Origin: Halothiobacillus sp. 15-55-196
Lineage (GTDB): Bacteria > Pseudomonadota > Gammaproteobacteria > Halothiobacillales > Halothiobacillaceae
DNA: 36,285 bases
NCBI GenBank assembly: GCA_002282715.1
Contig: NCKC01000017.1
Location: 1 to 36,285 of the forward strand
Direction: 5' to 3'
Position 1 is the first letter of the stretch, and every line of letters starts with the position of its first letter. The translations under genes and the position numbers were made by a program. Positions 1 through 8,623 of this stretch are shown here, piece after piece. A model generated the notes under the pieces. That model saw nothing but the letters and a program-made list of their open reading frames with translations, was not told the origin of the DNA and made no database searches.

Positions 1-2
1 CC

Positions 3-83
3 GACCTGCTCGGCCGTATCAAGCCGCCAGAACAGATCGGTTCGTCGCTCGGTGGGTTCGTGTTCGGTCATGGGCAAAACTGA
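3..83 (+). CDS. Possible C-terminal end of a gene entering from the left edge (partial)
   Basis: Frame 3 is open from the window edge to a TGA at 81-83 and encodes about 26 residues ending in SLGGFVFGHGQN, a composition that looks like a real protein end. On the opposite strand an ATG at 70-68 also opens a frame to the edge (starting MTEHEPTERRTDLFW), so the alternative is the N-terminus of a minus-strand gene. Too little is visible to choose firmly or to name a family. Confidence 0.3.
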   Translation, partial: DLLGRIKPPEQIGSSLGGFVFGHGQN

Positions 84-408
84 TGAATCTGAAGATGAAA
101 TCAATCAAGGGGCAGCCAGAAAAACTTTTCGATACGCTCGTTTGCCCTATGGGCAGGGCAAGCTGTCCCAAAAAAACAACGATACCAGATTTACGTTTTG
201 CAGACTGCGGAACACAGACAAACCGCGGTTACCTACTCAAATACAGCAGAGGCATTTCACTCCGACACGCGTGATATGCCCCATTTGTCGCAGGATCTTG
301 CAGCTTTCATTTACTTGAGTATCAAGGTGTTACGTGTTGGCAACAAACTTGCTAATGGTTCTGGCTTTCTTTTTAACCAGTTCATAACAATCAACAGTAG
401 AAGTCACG
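84..408. other. Intergenic region upstream of the TonB-receptor remnant
   Basis: No convincing gene is seen in these 325 bases. There is a perfect 7-bp inverted repeat, TTGCCCT (142-148) and AGGGCAA (155-161), with a 6-nt loop. It has no T-run on the plus strand, so it is not a clear terminator. I looked for cobalamin-riboswitch landmarks and did not see them. A promoter for the receptor should lie here but I could not define one. Confidence 0.4.
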
Positions 409-1351
409 ATGAAATTCAAATTAAAACTGCTCGCGATTCTGATTGCCGCCGCACCATTGACGGCGTTTGCCGCAACCGAACTGCCGCCGGTTGAGGTCAC
501 CTCGACCAAAACGGCAACCGTACCTGCCGGAGCCCAGAAACTCACGCCAGAACAAATCAAGGCTGCCCGGGCCGCGACCAGCGATTCGGCCCGCTTGCTG
601 ACGGACTTCCCCGGTGTGAGCCTGTTTAGCGCGGGCGGGGGGTCTGCCCTGCCGATCATTCATGGTCTCGCCGATGATCGCCTGCGCACGCAGGTCGATG
701 GCATGGATCTGATCGCCGCCTGCCCCAATCACATGAACTCGCCGCTGTCGTACATCGATCCGACCAACATCGGTCGGGTGCGTGTGTATAGCGGCGTGGT
801 GCCGGTTTCCGTCGGCGGCGACAGCATCGGTGGCACGATTGAAGTTGACTCGCCCGATCCCGTCTTCGCCAAACCCGGTGAAGGCACCGTGACGCAAGGC
901 GAAATCGGCGGGTTTTACCGCAGCAACGGCAGCGCCTACGGCGGCAATCTGGCCGCGACGCTGGCCACGCGCAATTTCAGCCTGAGCTATCGGGGTTCGA
1001 CAGCACAAAACGTGATGCCGTTGAACGCCAAGCTGGGGCTGGTGCAGAACATCGGCGCGTGGCAGAACACCGTGGAAACCGTCCTCGTCGCGGCGAAAAC
1101 GGATGTCTCCAGCGTGCGCGGCGAACAGGAGACCGGCGGCTTTGACCTCGTCAACCTGCGCACCAGCTACACCTGGAACAATACGCATCGATGCGGGCAT
1201 CGACAACCTGTTCAACCGCTACTACGCACTGCCCCAAGCTGGTGTTTATCTCGGCCAGGGCAATACGATGTCGATCAACGGCGTTCCCTTCGGTGTGCCG
1301 GTTCCAGGCCCAGGTCGCTCGATCTACACCAGCCTGAATTACAGTTTCTAA
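409..1351 (+). pseudogene. TonB-dependent copper receptor remnant (OprC/NosA type), deleted and frameshifted
   Basis: The N-terminus is intact: signal peptide (residues 1-21, ending AFA-A), a TonB-box-like stretch and a plug domain carrying the phrase DLIAACPNHMNSPLSYIDPT. C105 and M109 form the CxxxM motif which in OprC contributes copper ligands. The protein jumps at about residue 200 (near nt 1009) from the first barrel strands (LSYRGSTAQ) straight to the C-terminal barrel (MPLNAKLGL), so several hundred residues of barrel are missing compared with the usual length of about 650-700. A second lesion lies near nt 1185: the reading frame must shift by one to continue as IDAGIDNLFNRYYALPQ and end in the barrel terminus SIYTSLNYSF at TAA 1349-1351. 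Without the shift the frame runs into unrelated sequence to 1422. The central OprC HxM ligand region would be in the deleted part. It is very unlikely to be functional; an assembly or sequencing error could explain the frameshift but less easily the deletion. Confidence 0.8.
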
Positions 1352-1390
1352 GGCCAAATCCAGCCCCTATCGGCGGGCGCCAAAACAAAA

Positions 1391-1418
1391 GCCCGGCACA
1401 ATGTGTCGGGTTTTTTTA
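1391..1418 (+). terminator. Rho-independent terminator after the receptor remnant
   Basis: The stem CCCGGCA/TGTCGGG (one G-T pair) with a short loop is followed by a run of seven T. It sits 40 bases after the receptor stop codon on the plus strand and is a standard intrinsic terminator shape. Confidence 0.75.
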
Positions 1419-1622
1419 TTGATTCAAAGGCACTTTGAAAAACCTTTCGCAGGAGCCTCGCGTGGATTTGGAGGTAAGATCAACAATCCAGACGGCAGGT
1501 CTCATCGCGCCGCGGGGAGGGGGCATCGACGAACCGATAAGCTTGCACGATAATTCATTAAAAATCTTTGATACTTGTGCTTTACACATACACTTCCAGG
1601 CCGACGTACTGATCCCCCATCC

Positions 1623-4157
1623 ATGAACCTCCCGCCCATCATTTCGTTCATCTCGCTCAAGGGTAAATGGCCTGTACTCTGGCTGGTGGTCGCGTATGTC
1701 ATCAGTGGCAAGTTGAGCACGCTGCTTGCCATCGATCCGGGTTATGCCGCGCCTTTATTTCTACCAGCGGGTATCGCCGTGGCTGCCGTGTTTCTCGGTG
1801 GCATACGCTTCTTGCCAGGTGTATTTTTCGGTGCTGCGATCCTGAACGTCTGGATTGGTCTGGATGCATCGAATCCGGTGTATTGGCAGGTGTTGGCAAG
1901 CGCGTTTCTGATTGCGCTCGCCTCGACACTACAAGCCGGTGTCGGTGGGCTGGTTTTTCGTCGGCTCGCGGATCGGCGCGACTTAACTCGGGGTGCTGCC
2001 GCGCGGCCATCCCTTCTCACCGTTTTGCTGCTGACGCCGCTGATTTGCCTCATCGGTTCGAGTTTGGCGGTGTCTGCTCTGTGGGCCATCGGCTCGATTG
2101 ACGCGACTTTGGTGCTGACCAACGGGTTCTTCTGGTGGACGGGCGATATGCTCGGTGTGGTGGTGATGTTACCGCTGGTGTTGACCACCCTCTCAGGCCC
2201 GCGCAAGCAATGGTTCAAGCGCGCATTCACCATCACCCTGCCGGTTTTGTTGGTGCTGGTCAGTGGTCTGGTGGGGCTTCATTTTATGCAGAAAGCGGCC
2301 CTGAACAATGCGCAGTTAAGGCATGCGGACGCGTTCGGCAAACAAAGCCAGAAGATCAGGCTGCGGATTGAACAGCGAATGGACGCTTATGAACAGGTGC
2401 TGCGCGGCATGCGCGGGCTCCAAGCGGCTTGCAATTCGTTGAGCCGCCAGCAGTTCAATACCTATGTGTCCGCACTGAACCTTGGACAACACTACCCGGG
2501 TTTCCAAGTGGTGGGTTACGCGCCTTGGGTCAGCCAGAAAAATGCCGCCGGCTTAACACAATCGATCCGCCAGAGCGGTTTTCCCACCTTCGAAATCCAT
2601 CCGCCCGGAAGCCGCGCGCAATACGCACCCATCGTGTACCTCGAACCGTTCTCGGGTCGAAATCTGCAGGCCTTTGGCTATGACATGTATGCCGAGCCTG
2701 TTCGTCGCGCGGCGATGGATCAGGCCCGTGATATCAATCAGGCCGTCATGTCGGGCAAGGTTCGGCTGGTGCAGGAAAATGGCCAGCAAGAACAGTCTGG
2801 TGTTCTGATATACCTGCCTGAATACCGCCACGGCAAGCTACCGCAAACCATTGATGAGCGGCGTCTTCAGCTCACGGGCTGGGTTTATGCGGCCTTCCGC
2901 ATGAACGATCTGATGAACGGTTTACTCGGCGATCAACAAGACGATTTCGGCCTTGCGATTTTTGATGGCACCACCCCGGCCGCCGAAGACCTTTTGTATC
3001 AGAGCGATGCGGCCAGGTATGCGGCAAACAAGGCCGCTTTCGACTACACCCGCACGGTGGAAATCGCCCATCGGATCTGGACGATTCAAATTTTCTCGTT
3101 GCCCGCTTTCGATCAACAGCTCGAAACGCGGTCGGTCGATTTGATTCGTTTTGGTGGGCTGGCTACCACCCTGTTGCTGGCGCTGATGGTCTGGCAATTG
3201 GCCAGCGGGCGGGAGCGGGCGCTCAAACTCGCACAAAACATGACCCGTGAAATGAAGCAAAAACAACAGCAGTTGGTGGAAGCACAACGAATCGCGCATA
3301 TCGGTAGCTGGGAATGTGACCTGCGCACTGGAGAGTTGATCTGGTCAGATGAGTTATACCGGATTCTGGCACTCGATCCGCAGGCGGCGGGGCCAACCCA
3401 TACCCAGTTGCAAAGCCGGGTGCACCCCGATGACCGCCGCATATTGACCGAAGCCTGTCAGCGGCTTGAACAGGAGGGCACACCCTTTCATCTCGAACTG
3501 CGCCTGCTGCTCCCGGGCGACGAGATCAAATACGTGCGTCAATCCGGCGAACAACTTACTGATGATGAAGAGGTAGCCTTGAAGATCATTGGTACCCTGC
3601 AGGACATCACCGCCCAAAAACAGGCACAGGCAGCGGTTGAGCGGCTGGCGCATTACGACACCCTGACTCAACTACCGAACCGAGCACTGTTTTTCGATCG
3701 CCTGCGGATGGCATTGATCAAGTCCAAACGCAACAAAACGGCACTGGCGCTCTTTTACATGGACCTCGATGGGTTCAAGCAAGTGAATGATTCGCTCGGG
3801 CATCGTGCGGGTGATCTCCTGTTGATCGCCGTGGCTGATCGGCTCACGCAAACCGTTCGGGCCTCTGATACAGTCGCGCGTCTCGGTAGGGACGAGTTCA
3901 CGGTGATTCTGCCCGACCTGCGTCGCCCGGAGGACGCGGTCAAGGTCGCTGAAAACATCATTCAGTCAATTGGCCAGCCCTTCAAGATTCAGGGGCGTGA
4001 AGTTGAGATCGGCATCAGTATCGGCATCGCGCAGTGCCCTGAAAAACGCCTGACGGAAGACGAGCTGATTCAGCTGGCCGACCAGGCCATGTACGAGGCC
4101 AAACAGGCGGGCAAAAACACCTATCGCGCCCGTGGTGGCGGGAATCCGCCCCATTGA
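1623..4157 (+). CDS. MASE1-CHASE-PAS-GGDEF membrane protein, putative diguanylate cyclase with GRDEF motif
   Basis: 844 residues from ATG 1623; a TTG at 1575 would add 16 residues but is less likely. Residues 1 to about 230 are multi-helix membrane sequence of MASE1 type. About 250-440 is a periplasmic CHASE-like sensor, followed by a further membrane helix near 520, a PAS_3 fold (about 555-670, with the GSWECDLRTGEL and RVHPDDR signatures) and a C-terminal GGDEF domain (about 685-840). The domain keeps the DxDxFKxxND metal/substrate motif (DLDGFKQVND) and an RxxD inhibitory site (RASD) five residues before the active-site loop. The signature itself reads GRDEF, encoded at 3885-3899, with Arg for the second Gly. 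In this family the GGDEF loop binds GTP, so activity may be lowered or lost; the protein could then act as a c-di-GMP sensor through its I-site. There is no EAL domain. The ligand of the CHASE domain is unknown. Confidence 0.9.
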   Translation: MNLPPIISFISLKGKWPVLWLVVAYVISGKLSTLLAIDPGYAAPLFLPAGIAVAAVFLGGIRFLPGVFFGAAILNVWIGLDASNPVYWQVLASAFLIALASTLQAGVGGLVFRRLADRRDLTRGAAARPSLLTVLLLTPLICLIGSSLAVSALWAIGSIDATLVLTNGFFWWTGDMLGVVVMLPLVLTTLSGPRKQWFKRAFTITLPVLLVLVSGLVGLHFMQKAALNNAQLRHADAFGKQSQKIRLRIEQRMDAYEQVLRGMRGLQAACNSLSRQQFNTYVSALNLGQHYPGFQVVGYAPWVSQKNAAGLTQSIRQSGFPTFEIHPPGSRAQYAPIVYLEPFSGRNLQAFGYDMYAEPVRRAAMDQARDINQAVMSGKVRLVQENGQQEQSGVLIYLPEYRHGKLPQTIDERRLQLTGWVYAAFRMNDLMNGLLGDQQDDFGLAIFDGTTPAAEDLLYQSDAARYAANKAAFDYTRTVEIAHRIWTIQIFSLPAFDQQLETRSVDLIRFGGLATTLLLALMVWQLASGRERALKLAQNMTREMKQKQQQLVEAQRIAHIGSWECDLRTGELIWSDELYRILALDPQAAGPTHTQLQSRVHPDDRRILTEACQRLEQEGTPFHLELRLLLPGDEIKYVRQSGEQLTDDEEVALKIIGTLQDITAQKQAQAAVERLAHYDTLTQLPNRALFFDRLRMALIKSKRNKTALALFYMDLDGFKQVNDSLGHRAGDLLLIAVADRLTQTVRASDTVARLGRDEFTVILPDLRRPEDAVKVAENIIQSIGQPFKIQGREVEIGISIGIAQCPEKRLTEDELIQLADQAMYEAKQAGKNTYRARGGGNPPH

Positions 4158-4222
4158 ACATCCCGGTAACTTTTACTGCGTTAATTCCCGTAGAGCGTGC
4201 GCAGCCCACAACCGGGCAGGCC

Positions 4223-4786
4223 TCACCACGTCAGATCATCCGGCACTTCAAACTGTGCGTAATAGTCCTGGTCTTCTTTTAAGACAGATGCGTCAATTTC
4301 CGGAATTGGAATCAATACGCCCGTATCTCGCTGCTCGATCTTCTCGGCGGCGGTGGCGGGAATCAGGGCGTAACCACCATCAAAACGGGCAATGCGTATT
4401 CGGGACGAGACGAGGCGTTGATGAGTCTCCCGGTTCACTTCAAGGGTTTTCACCTTGCCGTTATCGGCAAAGTGGTAGGTGATGGGTCCCTCATACCGGC
4501 TTAACCGGTTGGATTCGATGATCTGCCGCACTTCGGCCTGCACGGCCTTTTGGGCTAACTGTTGTTGCCGTTCCCGATTCAGTTGTCGGGCGCGTTCGGC
4601 TTTTTCCTCGGCAGCCCTCGCCACTGAGTCATCGCTTGCAAGGGGCGTGGCTTCGTTATTCTTCTGCGCTTTGCTCTGTTTGGTTTGCTGAAACTGGGCC
4701 TTGCCCTTGGCTTTTTTGGCCTGCTTGGCTTTCTGCTCGCTCACGAGGCCCGATTTTTTCAGTTGATCGAATAAAGATTCTGTCAT
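4223..4786 (-). CDS. DUF2058 family protein (YaiL-like)
   Basis: 187 residues beginning MTESLFDQLKKSGLV, the usual opening of DUF2058 proteins. Residues about 15-85 are very rich in Lys, Gln, Ala and Glu and should form a long charged coiled coil. The C-terminal half (VRQIIESNRLSRYEG, then YHFADNGKVKTLEVN) is the compact conserved part. In the family the protein is a soluble nucleoid or ribosome-associated factor of uncertain role. The frame continues upstream of ATG 4786 but that part runs through the palindromic repeat at 4810-4853 and is not conserved sequence, so I take 4786. The Shine-Dalgarno sequence is weak. The hairpin would sit 23 nt upstream of the start codon in the mRNA leader if the promoter lies beyond it. 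Confidence 0.88.
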   Translation of the reverse strand: MTESLFDQLKKSGLVSEQKAKQAKKAKGKAQFQQTKQSKAQKNNEATPLASDDSVARAAEEKAERARQLNRERQQQLAQKAVQAEVRQIIESNRLSRYEGPITYHFADNGKVKTLEVNRETHQRLVSSRIRIARFDGGYALIPATAAEKIEQRDTGVLIPIPEIDASVLKEDQDYYAQFEVPDDLTW

Positions 4787-4809
4787 TTCGTTTGCTCGTG
4801 ATTTCTGTT

Positions 4810-4853
4810 GGGCACCTCGAAAAACCCTATCCTTGGGATTTTTCGAGGTGCCC
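4810..4853. repeat. 44-bp palindromic hairpin, miniature copy of the element at 12602-12744
   Basis: The left arm GGGCACCTCGAAAAA (4810-4824) is perfectly complementary to the right arm at 4839-4853. The stem continues as CCC/GGG with one extra A, leaving a 7-nt loop. The arm matches the terminal inverted repeats of the 143-bp element at 12602-12744, so this looks like an internally deleted derivative or two abutting ends. It lies directly before the DUF2058 gene and could fold in that mRNA. Confidence 0.85.
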
Positions 4854-5096
4854 TTCAGTGTACTCCCGCCCCGGGCGCAACCATTTTTCAAAGACCACCT
4901 TGAATAATACCATCCTGAAATTTTCAGCGGGTCCAAAGCCAAAAGATGCGAGTTTTGCTTTTCGAACGTCTGCATTTGTACAGAACTTGCCCATAATAAA
5001 TTCCTGCACTCCGGGCAAATCCCGGATTTTTTGCGAGGGATAGCGTGGCTGCAGCTGGGCCGAATACTGGTTGTCACCGGGTAGGCGCGTGATCAG
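4827..5096 (-). other. ATG-poor open frame ending inside the hairpin, possible gene fragment
   Basis: The minus strand is open for 89 codons between a TAA at 5099-5097 and a TAG at 4829-4827, with protein-like stretches such as RYPSQKIRDLPGVQEF and FGFGPAENFRMVLFKVVFEKW around 4880-5050. It has only an internal ATG or a TTG at 5018 for a start, and the last residues come from the palindromic repeat. That is what is expected if an insertion cut into a gene end. I do not recognise a family; it may be a decayed fragment or chance. The rest of 4854-5203 holds only the leader of the aldo/keto reductase gene. Confidence 0.25.
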
Positions 5097-5203
5097 TTAT
5101 GGGCTTAATTGGCTGGGTTCTGATTCGCCGATTGATTACAAATCGGGCGTAAACATCTATGCTTTTATTAGCAAGCTAATTAATTGCCAACCAAGAGGAG
5201 TAC

Positions 5204-6205
5204 ATGATGGAGTTCATTACACTCAAGTCAGCTGATTTGACGGTGCCGCGTATTGGTCTGGGTACCTGGGCCATTGGTGGCTGGATGTGGGGTGGTACAG
5301 ACGAGGCCGAGGCCATCCGCACCATTCATGCCGCACTGGATCGTGGCATCCGTCTAATCGATACCGCACCGGTGTATGGTTTCGGCCACTCGGAGGAAAT
5401 CGTCGGTCGCGCCCTGGCCGAATACGGGCAGCGCGACAAGATTATTCTGGCCACCAAGGCTGGCCTCGACTGGAGCGGTGGCGGGATTCGGCGAAACAGC
5501 GCCCCCGAACGCCTGCGGCAGGAACTGGAAGATTCCCTGCGCCGGTTGCAAACCGACACCATCGATCTCTATCAGATCCACTGGCCCGATGAGGGGACCC
5601 TGTTCGAGGAGACAGCGCGGACGCTGGAGGATATGCGCCATTCGGGCAAGATTCGCGCGGTCGGTGTGAGCAATTTCAGCCCCGAACAGATGGATCGTCT
5701 CTCGTCGGTCGTGCCGATCGCAACTGCGCAGCCACCGTATAACCTGTTCGAGCGCGGCATCGAGGCGGACGTCGCACCCTATTGCGTGAAGCACGATATC
5801 GGCATGGTGACCTACGGCGCACTGTGTCGTGGCCTGCTGTCCGGGGCGATGTCGGCAGATCGAAAATTCGAAGGCGATGATCTGCGCCAGAACGACCCGA
5901 AGTTCCAGCCGCCGCGATTTGCCCAGTATCTGGCCGCCGTGGAACGCCTGGACCAGTTCGCCCGGGAACGTTTCGATCGCCGCGTGATCCATCTGGCGCT
6001 GCGCTGGCTGATCGATCAGCCCGGTGTGGTGACGGCATTGTGGGGCGCGCGTCGGCCGGATCAACTGGAACCGGTCGATGCGATCTTCGGCTGGTCGCTT
6101 ACCGGTGCCGATCAAGCAGAGATCGACCGCATCCTAACTGAAACGGTTACCGATCCGGTCGGTCCGGAGTTCATGGCGCCACCAGAGAGCCGTCCGAGTG
6201 CCTGA
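5204..6205 (+). CDS. Aldo/keto reductase
   Basis: 333 residues forming a TIM-barrel NADPH-dependent carbonyl reductase. The catalytic tetrad of the superfamily is present: D53 and Y58 in LIDTAPVYG, K85 in LATKAG and H126 in LYQIHWPD. The C-terminal cofactor-binding region and the ALRWLIDQPGVVTALWGAR phrase are also typical. AGGAG at 5196-5200 precedes two adjacent ATGs; spacing is 3 nt to ATG 5204 and 6 nt to ATG 5207, so the second codon may be the true start. It is most like the YhdN/AKR11-type general stress reductases, but the substrate cannot be read from the sequence. It stands alone on the plus strand, convergent with the cysZ operon. Confidence 0.9.
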   Translation: MMEFITLKSADLTVPRIGLGTWAIGGWMWGGTDEAEAIRTIHAALDRGIRLIDTAPVYGFGHSEEIVGRALAEYGQRDKIILATKAGLDWSGGGIRRNSAPERLRQELEDSLRRLQTDTIDLYQIHWPDEGTLFEETARTLEDMRHSGKIRAVGVSNFSPEQMDRLSSVVPIATAQPPYNLFERGIEADVAPYCVKHDIGMVTYGALCRGLLSGAMSADRKFEGDDLRQNDPKFQPPRFAQYLAAVERLDQFARERFDRRVIHLALRWLIDQPGVVTALWGARRPDQLEPVDAIFGWSLTGADQAEIDRILTETVTDPVGPEFMAPPESRPSA

Positions 6206-6293
6206 TTTTTTCCGGACGCCGCATCCGGGGCTTCGGTCGGCATCTGTCAGTTTTTTGTGCAGGCTCTGGGGACGGTTGGGCGTTCGGCGAGCT

Positions 6294-6998
6294 TCACTGC
6301 CGAGGTCGCCGCTCCACCCAGAGTGCGGTCGCACCGCATACCCCAACGGGCAAGGCAAAAAAATTCAATACCGGCACCATTGTCATGCCGGTCATGGCTG
6401 TGCCGAAAGTCAATGACGTGGCTGGCATCGTTTTAAGCCAGCTTTTTTGTGCCTCGAATTCCAAAAGATGATTACCCGCCGGGGCATCGACGTACTGGAG
6501 CGTCATCATCCAGGCGGAGAAGGCAAACCACAAAAAAGGAGCGAGCAGATTCAGCCCCGGCACGAAGGAAATCAGCAACAGCGGAATCGCATAGGCCAGA
6601 AAATAGCGAAATTTGCGCCATTCGGCCGCCACGGTTTTCAGCGTGAGGTGCCAGAGCGGGGTGTCGTCCTCTGGTGTGGGCTTGCCAGTCAACTGCATTT
6701 CCAGTTTTTGCGCCAACAGGGCATTGAACGGTGCTGCAATGAAATTGGCGATGATGGTGAAGCTGAAATAGGCCACCAGCATCAGGCCGATGAACAGCAA
6801 CGGGATCAAAATCCAGTTGAGCCATTCGAGCCAGCCGGGCAGCAGGCCTTCAAGCCATTGATGAGCGTAATGAACGCCGGCCCACATGCCCGCGCCGAAT
6901 AACACGATGTTGATGAGCAAAGGGATCAGCACGAACCGCCGGATACCCGGTCGCCACATCAGGCTAAAGCCACGCAACACATAGGAAAAGCCGTTCAT
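6294..6998 (-). CDS. cysZ: CysZ/EI24-type membrane protein, sulfate permease family
   Basis: 234 residues, starting MNGFSYVLRGFSLMWRPG, which is the common opening of CysZ. At least four long hydrophobic segments are visible (about residues 23-43, 62-88, 135-165 and 200-222) with the conserved FIAAPFNALLAQKLE stretch between them. In E. coli CysZ carries sulfate across the inner membrane for cysteine synthesis. It is the last gene of the minus-strand run, 26 nt after the DsbG-like gene. No sulfur-assimilation genes are adjacent in the window. Confidence 0.88.
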   Translation of the reverse strand: MNGFSYVLRGFSLMWRPGIRRFVLIPLLINIVLFGAGMWAGVHYAHQWLEGLLPGWLEWLNWILIPLLFIGLMLVAYFSFTIIANFIAAPFNALLAQKLEMQLTGKPTPEDDTPLWHLTLKTVAAEWRKFRYFLAYAIPLLLISFVPGLNLLAPFLWFAFSAWMMTLQYVDAPAGNHLLEFEAQKSWLKTMPATSLTFGTAMTGMTMVPVLNFFALPVGVCGATALWVERRPRQ

Positions 6999-7024
6999 GC
7001 CTGATGGGATCGCTCGTCAGTCGT

Positions 7025-7654
7025 TTACGGAATGGAGTGCCCGCCGCCGAACGGGCCGGGGGCGATATGTGCAAACAGCTTACGGTAGAACTCGGCGGAT
7101 TTGGCGCCGAACATCATGAATGGCTTGCCGTCGTCCCCCTGAAACACGATCAGAGGCATGCCGGGAATGTGATTGTTCTTCAGAATCGCATAGTTCGCGT
7201 CCAAGGCTTTTTGCGTGTTTGGCGAGATATTCTTGATCGGCTCAATGGCGCCACCATCCCCCTGCGAGGAGAAACCGTAACCATCCTCCATACGGTGGTA
7301 CGCCGCCAGCGGGTCGGCGGACTGCATGATGGCCGCGGCCTTGCCCGCCGAACTCGGTAACAACACGCCCATCGGCACGTAGCGCATCTGGATATCCCGA
7401 TCCGCGGCCAAAATCGGTTTGATGCGTTCATAGGCTTCATTGCAGTGCGGGCAGTTGGGATCGAAGAAGAAATACACGATCTTTTGACCATCACCTTCCT
7501 TGAACCAGGTCGTTGCCGACAACTGGCTGGCAATTGTTGCGGCTAACGCTCGACTATCCGCCGCCCGTGCATCCGGCATCAGCATCAGCACGCACAACAA
7601 CAGCCACGCCAAACGGTAAAACGGCAAAAAAAGAGTACGGTTCGTTTTGTTCAT
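7025..7654 (-). CDS. DsbG/DsbC-like periplasmic thiol-disulfide protein lacking the dimerisation domain
   Basis: 209 residues from ATG 7654, chosen because AGGAG lies 6 nt upstream; an ATG 18 nt earlier is also in frame. A signal peptide (about 1-31, ending ARA-A) is followed, after only some 25 residues, by a thioredoxin fold with FFFDPNCPHC: the redox pair is C68-P-H-C71. The cis-proline loop is HIPGMPLIVF. The fold resembles the catalytic domain of DsbG, but the N-terminal cystatin-like dimerisation domain of about 60-70 residues found in E. coli DsbC and DsbG is missing. The dipeptide PH between the cysteines is that of DsbA. It may therefore act as a monomeric oxidase or reductase. It lies between ispH and cysZ in the same orientation. 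Confidence 0.82.
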   Translation of the reverse strand: MNKTNRTLFLPFYRLAWLLLCVLMLMPDARAADSRALAATIASQLSATTWFKEGDGQKIVYFFFDPNCPHCNEAYERIKPILAADRDIQMRYVPMGVLLPSSAGKAAAIMQSADPLAAYHRMEDGYGFSSQGDGGAIEPIKNISPNTQKALDANYAILKNNHIPGMPLIVFQGDDGKPFMMFGAKSAEFYRKLFAHIAPGPFGGGHSIP

Positions 7655-7684
7655 GCATTTCTCCTGTTCCATGCAACACAGTGC

Positions 7685-8623
7685 CTAGGCGCGCAGGGAT
7701 TTGGGCAACGCAAACACCATGTGTTCGATGATTTGCGGTGGTGTTTCAATCATCGTTGCGTTGTGCTGCGTTTGAAGATGCGCCAGCACCCGCTGAACCA
7801 GAATTTCCGGCGCGGATGCGCCCGCCGTCACCCCAACGCAGGCACAGTTTCCAAACCAGTCCTCGCTGATGTCTTCCACGCCATCGATCAAATAGGCTGC
7901 CTTGCCGGCCTGCTCGGCAATTTCGCGCAGACGATTGGAATTGGAGCTGGTTTTCGAGCCGACGACGAGAATCACGTCGCAGGTTTGCGTCAATTCGCGC
8001 ACGGCATCCTGACGGTTCTGCGTGGCGTAGCAGATGTCGTCCTTCTTCGGCCCTTCGATCTCTGGGAAACGCTGACGCAAAGCGGCGATAATCATCTGGG
8101 TTTCATCAACCGAAAGCGTGGTCTGGGTGGAGTACGCCAGGCCATTGGGGTTCTCGACAGAGAGATTTGCCACGTCGTCGATGCGTTCGATCAAATGAAT
8201 CCGACCGCCGTGACGTGGATCGAAATGGCCCATCGTACCCTCAACCTCCGGATGGCCTGCATGACCGATCAACACCACGTCTCGCCCGAGTCGCGCGTGA
8301 CGCTCGACTTCCAGATGCACCTTGGTGACCAGCGGGCAGGTGGCGTCGAAAATACGCAAGCCCCGCGCGGCGGCTTCGTCTTCAATCGCACGGGATACGC
8401 CATGCGCGGAGAAGATCAGGGTGGCATCATCGGGCACTTCGGCCAGTTCCTCGATGAAAATCGCACCCTTGCGCTTGAGGTTTTCCACGATATAGCGGTT
8501 ATGCACGATTTCGTGACGAACGAAGATCGGTGCGCCGAACAGATCCAGTGCGCGATCGACAATTTCGACAGCCCGATCCACCCCGGCACAGAATCCACGC
8601 GGGTTGGCTAGCAGAATGTTCAT
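7685..8623 (-). CDS. ispH: 4-hydroxy-3-methylbut-2-enyl diphosphate reductase
   Basis: 312 residues, the usual length of IspH. This Fe-S enzyme makes IPP and DMAPP from HMBPP in the last step of the MEP isoprenoid pathway. The three cluster cysteines are visible in NPRGFCAG (C12), [10 protein letters not shown] and the [14 protein letters not shown] region. The ATG at 8623-8621 overlaps the fkpB stop codon (ATGA), so the two are translationally coupled. The lspA-fkpB-ispH order is standard for gammaproteobacteria. Confidence 0.97.
   Translation of the reverse strand: MNILLANPRGFCAGVDRAVEIVDRALDLFGAPIFVRHEIVHNRYIVENLKRKGAIFIEELAEVPDDATLIFSAHGVSRAIEDEAAARGLRIFDATCPLVTKVHLEVERHARLGRDVVLIGHAGHPEVEGTMGHFDPRHGGRIHLIERIDDVANLSVENPNGLAYSTQTTLSVDETQMIIAALRQRFPEIEGPKKDDICYATQNRQDAVRELTQTCDVILVVGSKTSSNSNRLREIAEQAGKAAYLIDGVEDISEDWFGNCACVGVTAGASAPEILVQRVLAHLQTQHNATMIETPPQIIEHMVFALPKSLRA

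Noticed and set aside
84..408. Cobalamin or other metal riboswitch before the TonB receptor remnant
   Set aside because: No B12-box-like sequence or multi-stem architecture is recognisable, and the receptor type points to copper.
4787..5077. Long N-terminal extension of the DUF2058 gene
   Set aside because: It reads through the palindromic repeat and has no conserved sequence; DUF2058 proteins begin at the MTESLFDQ position.
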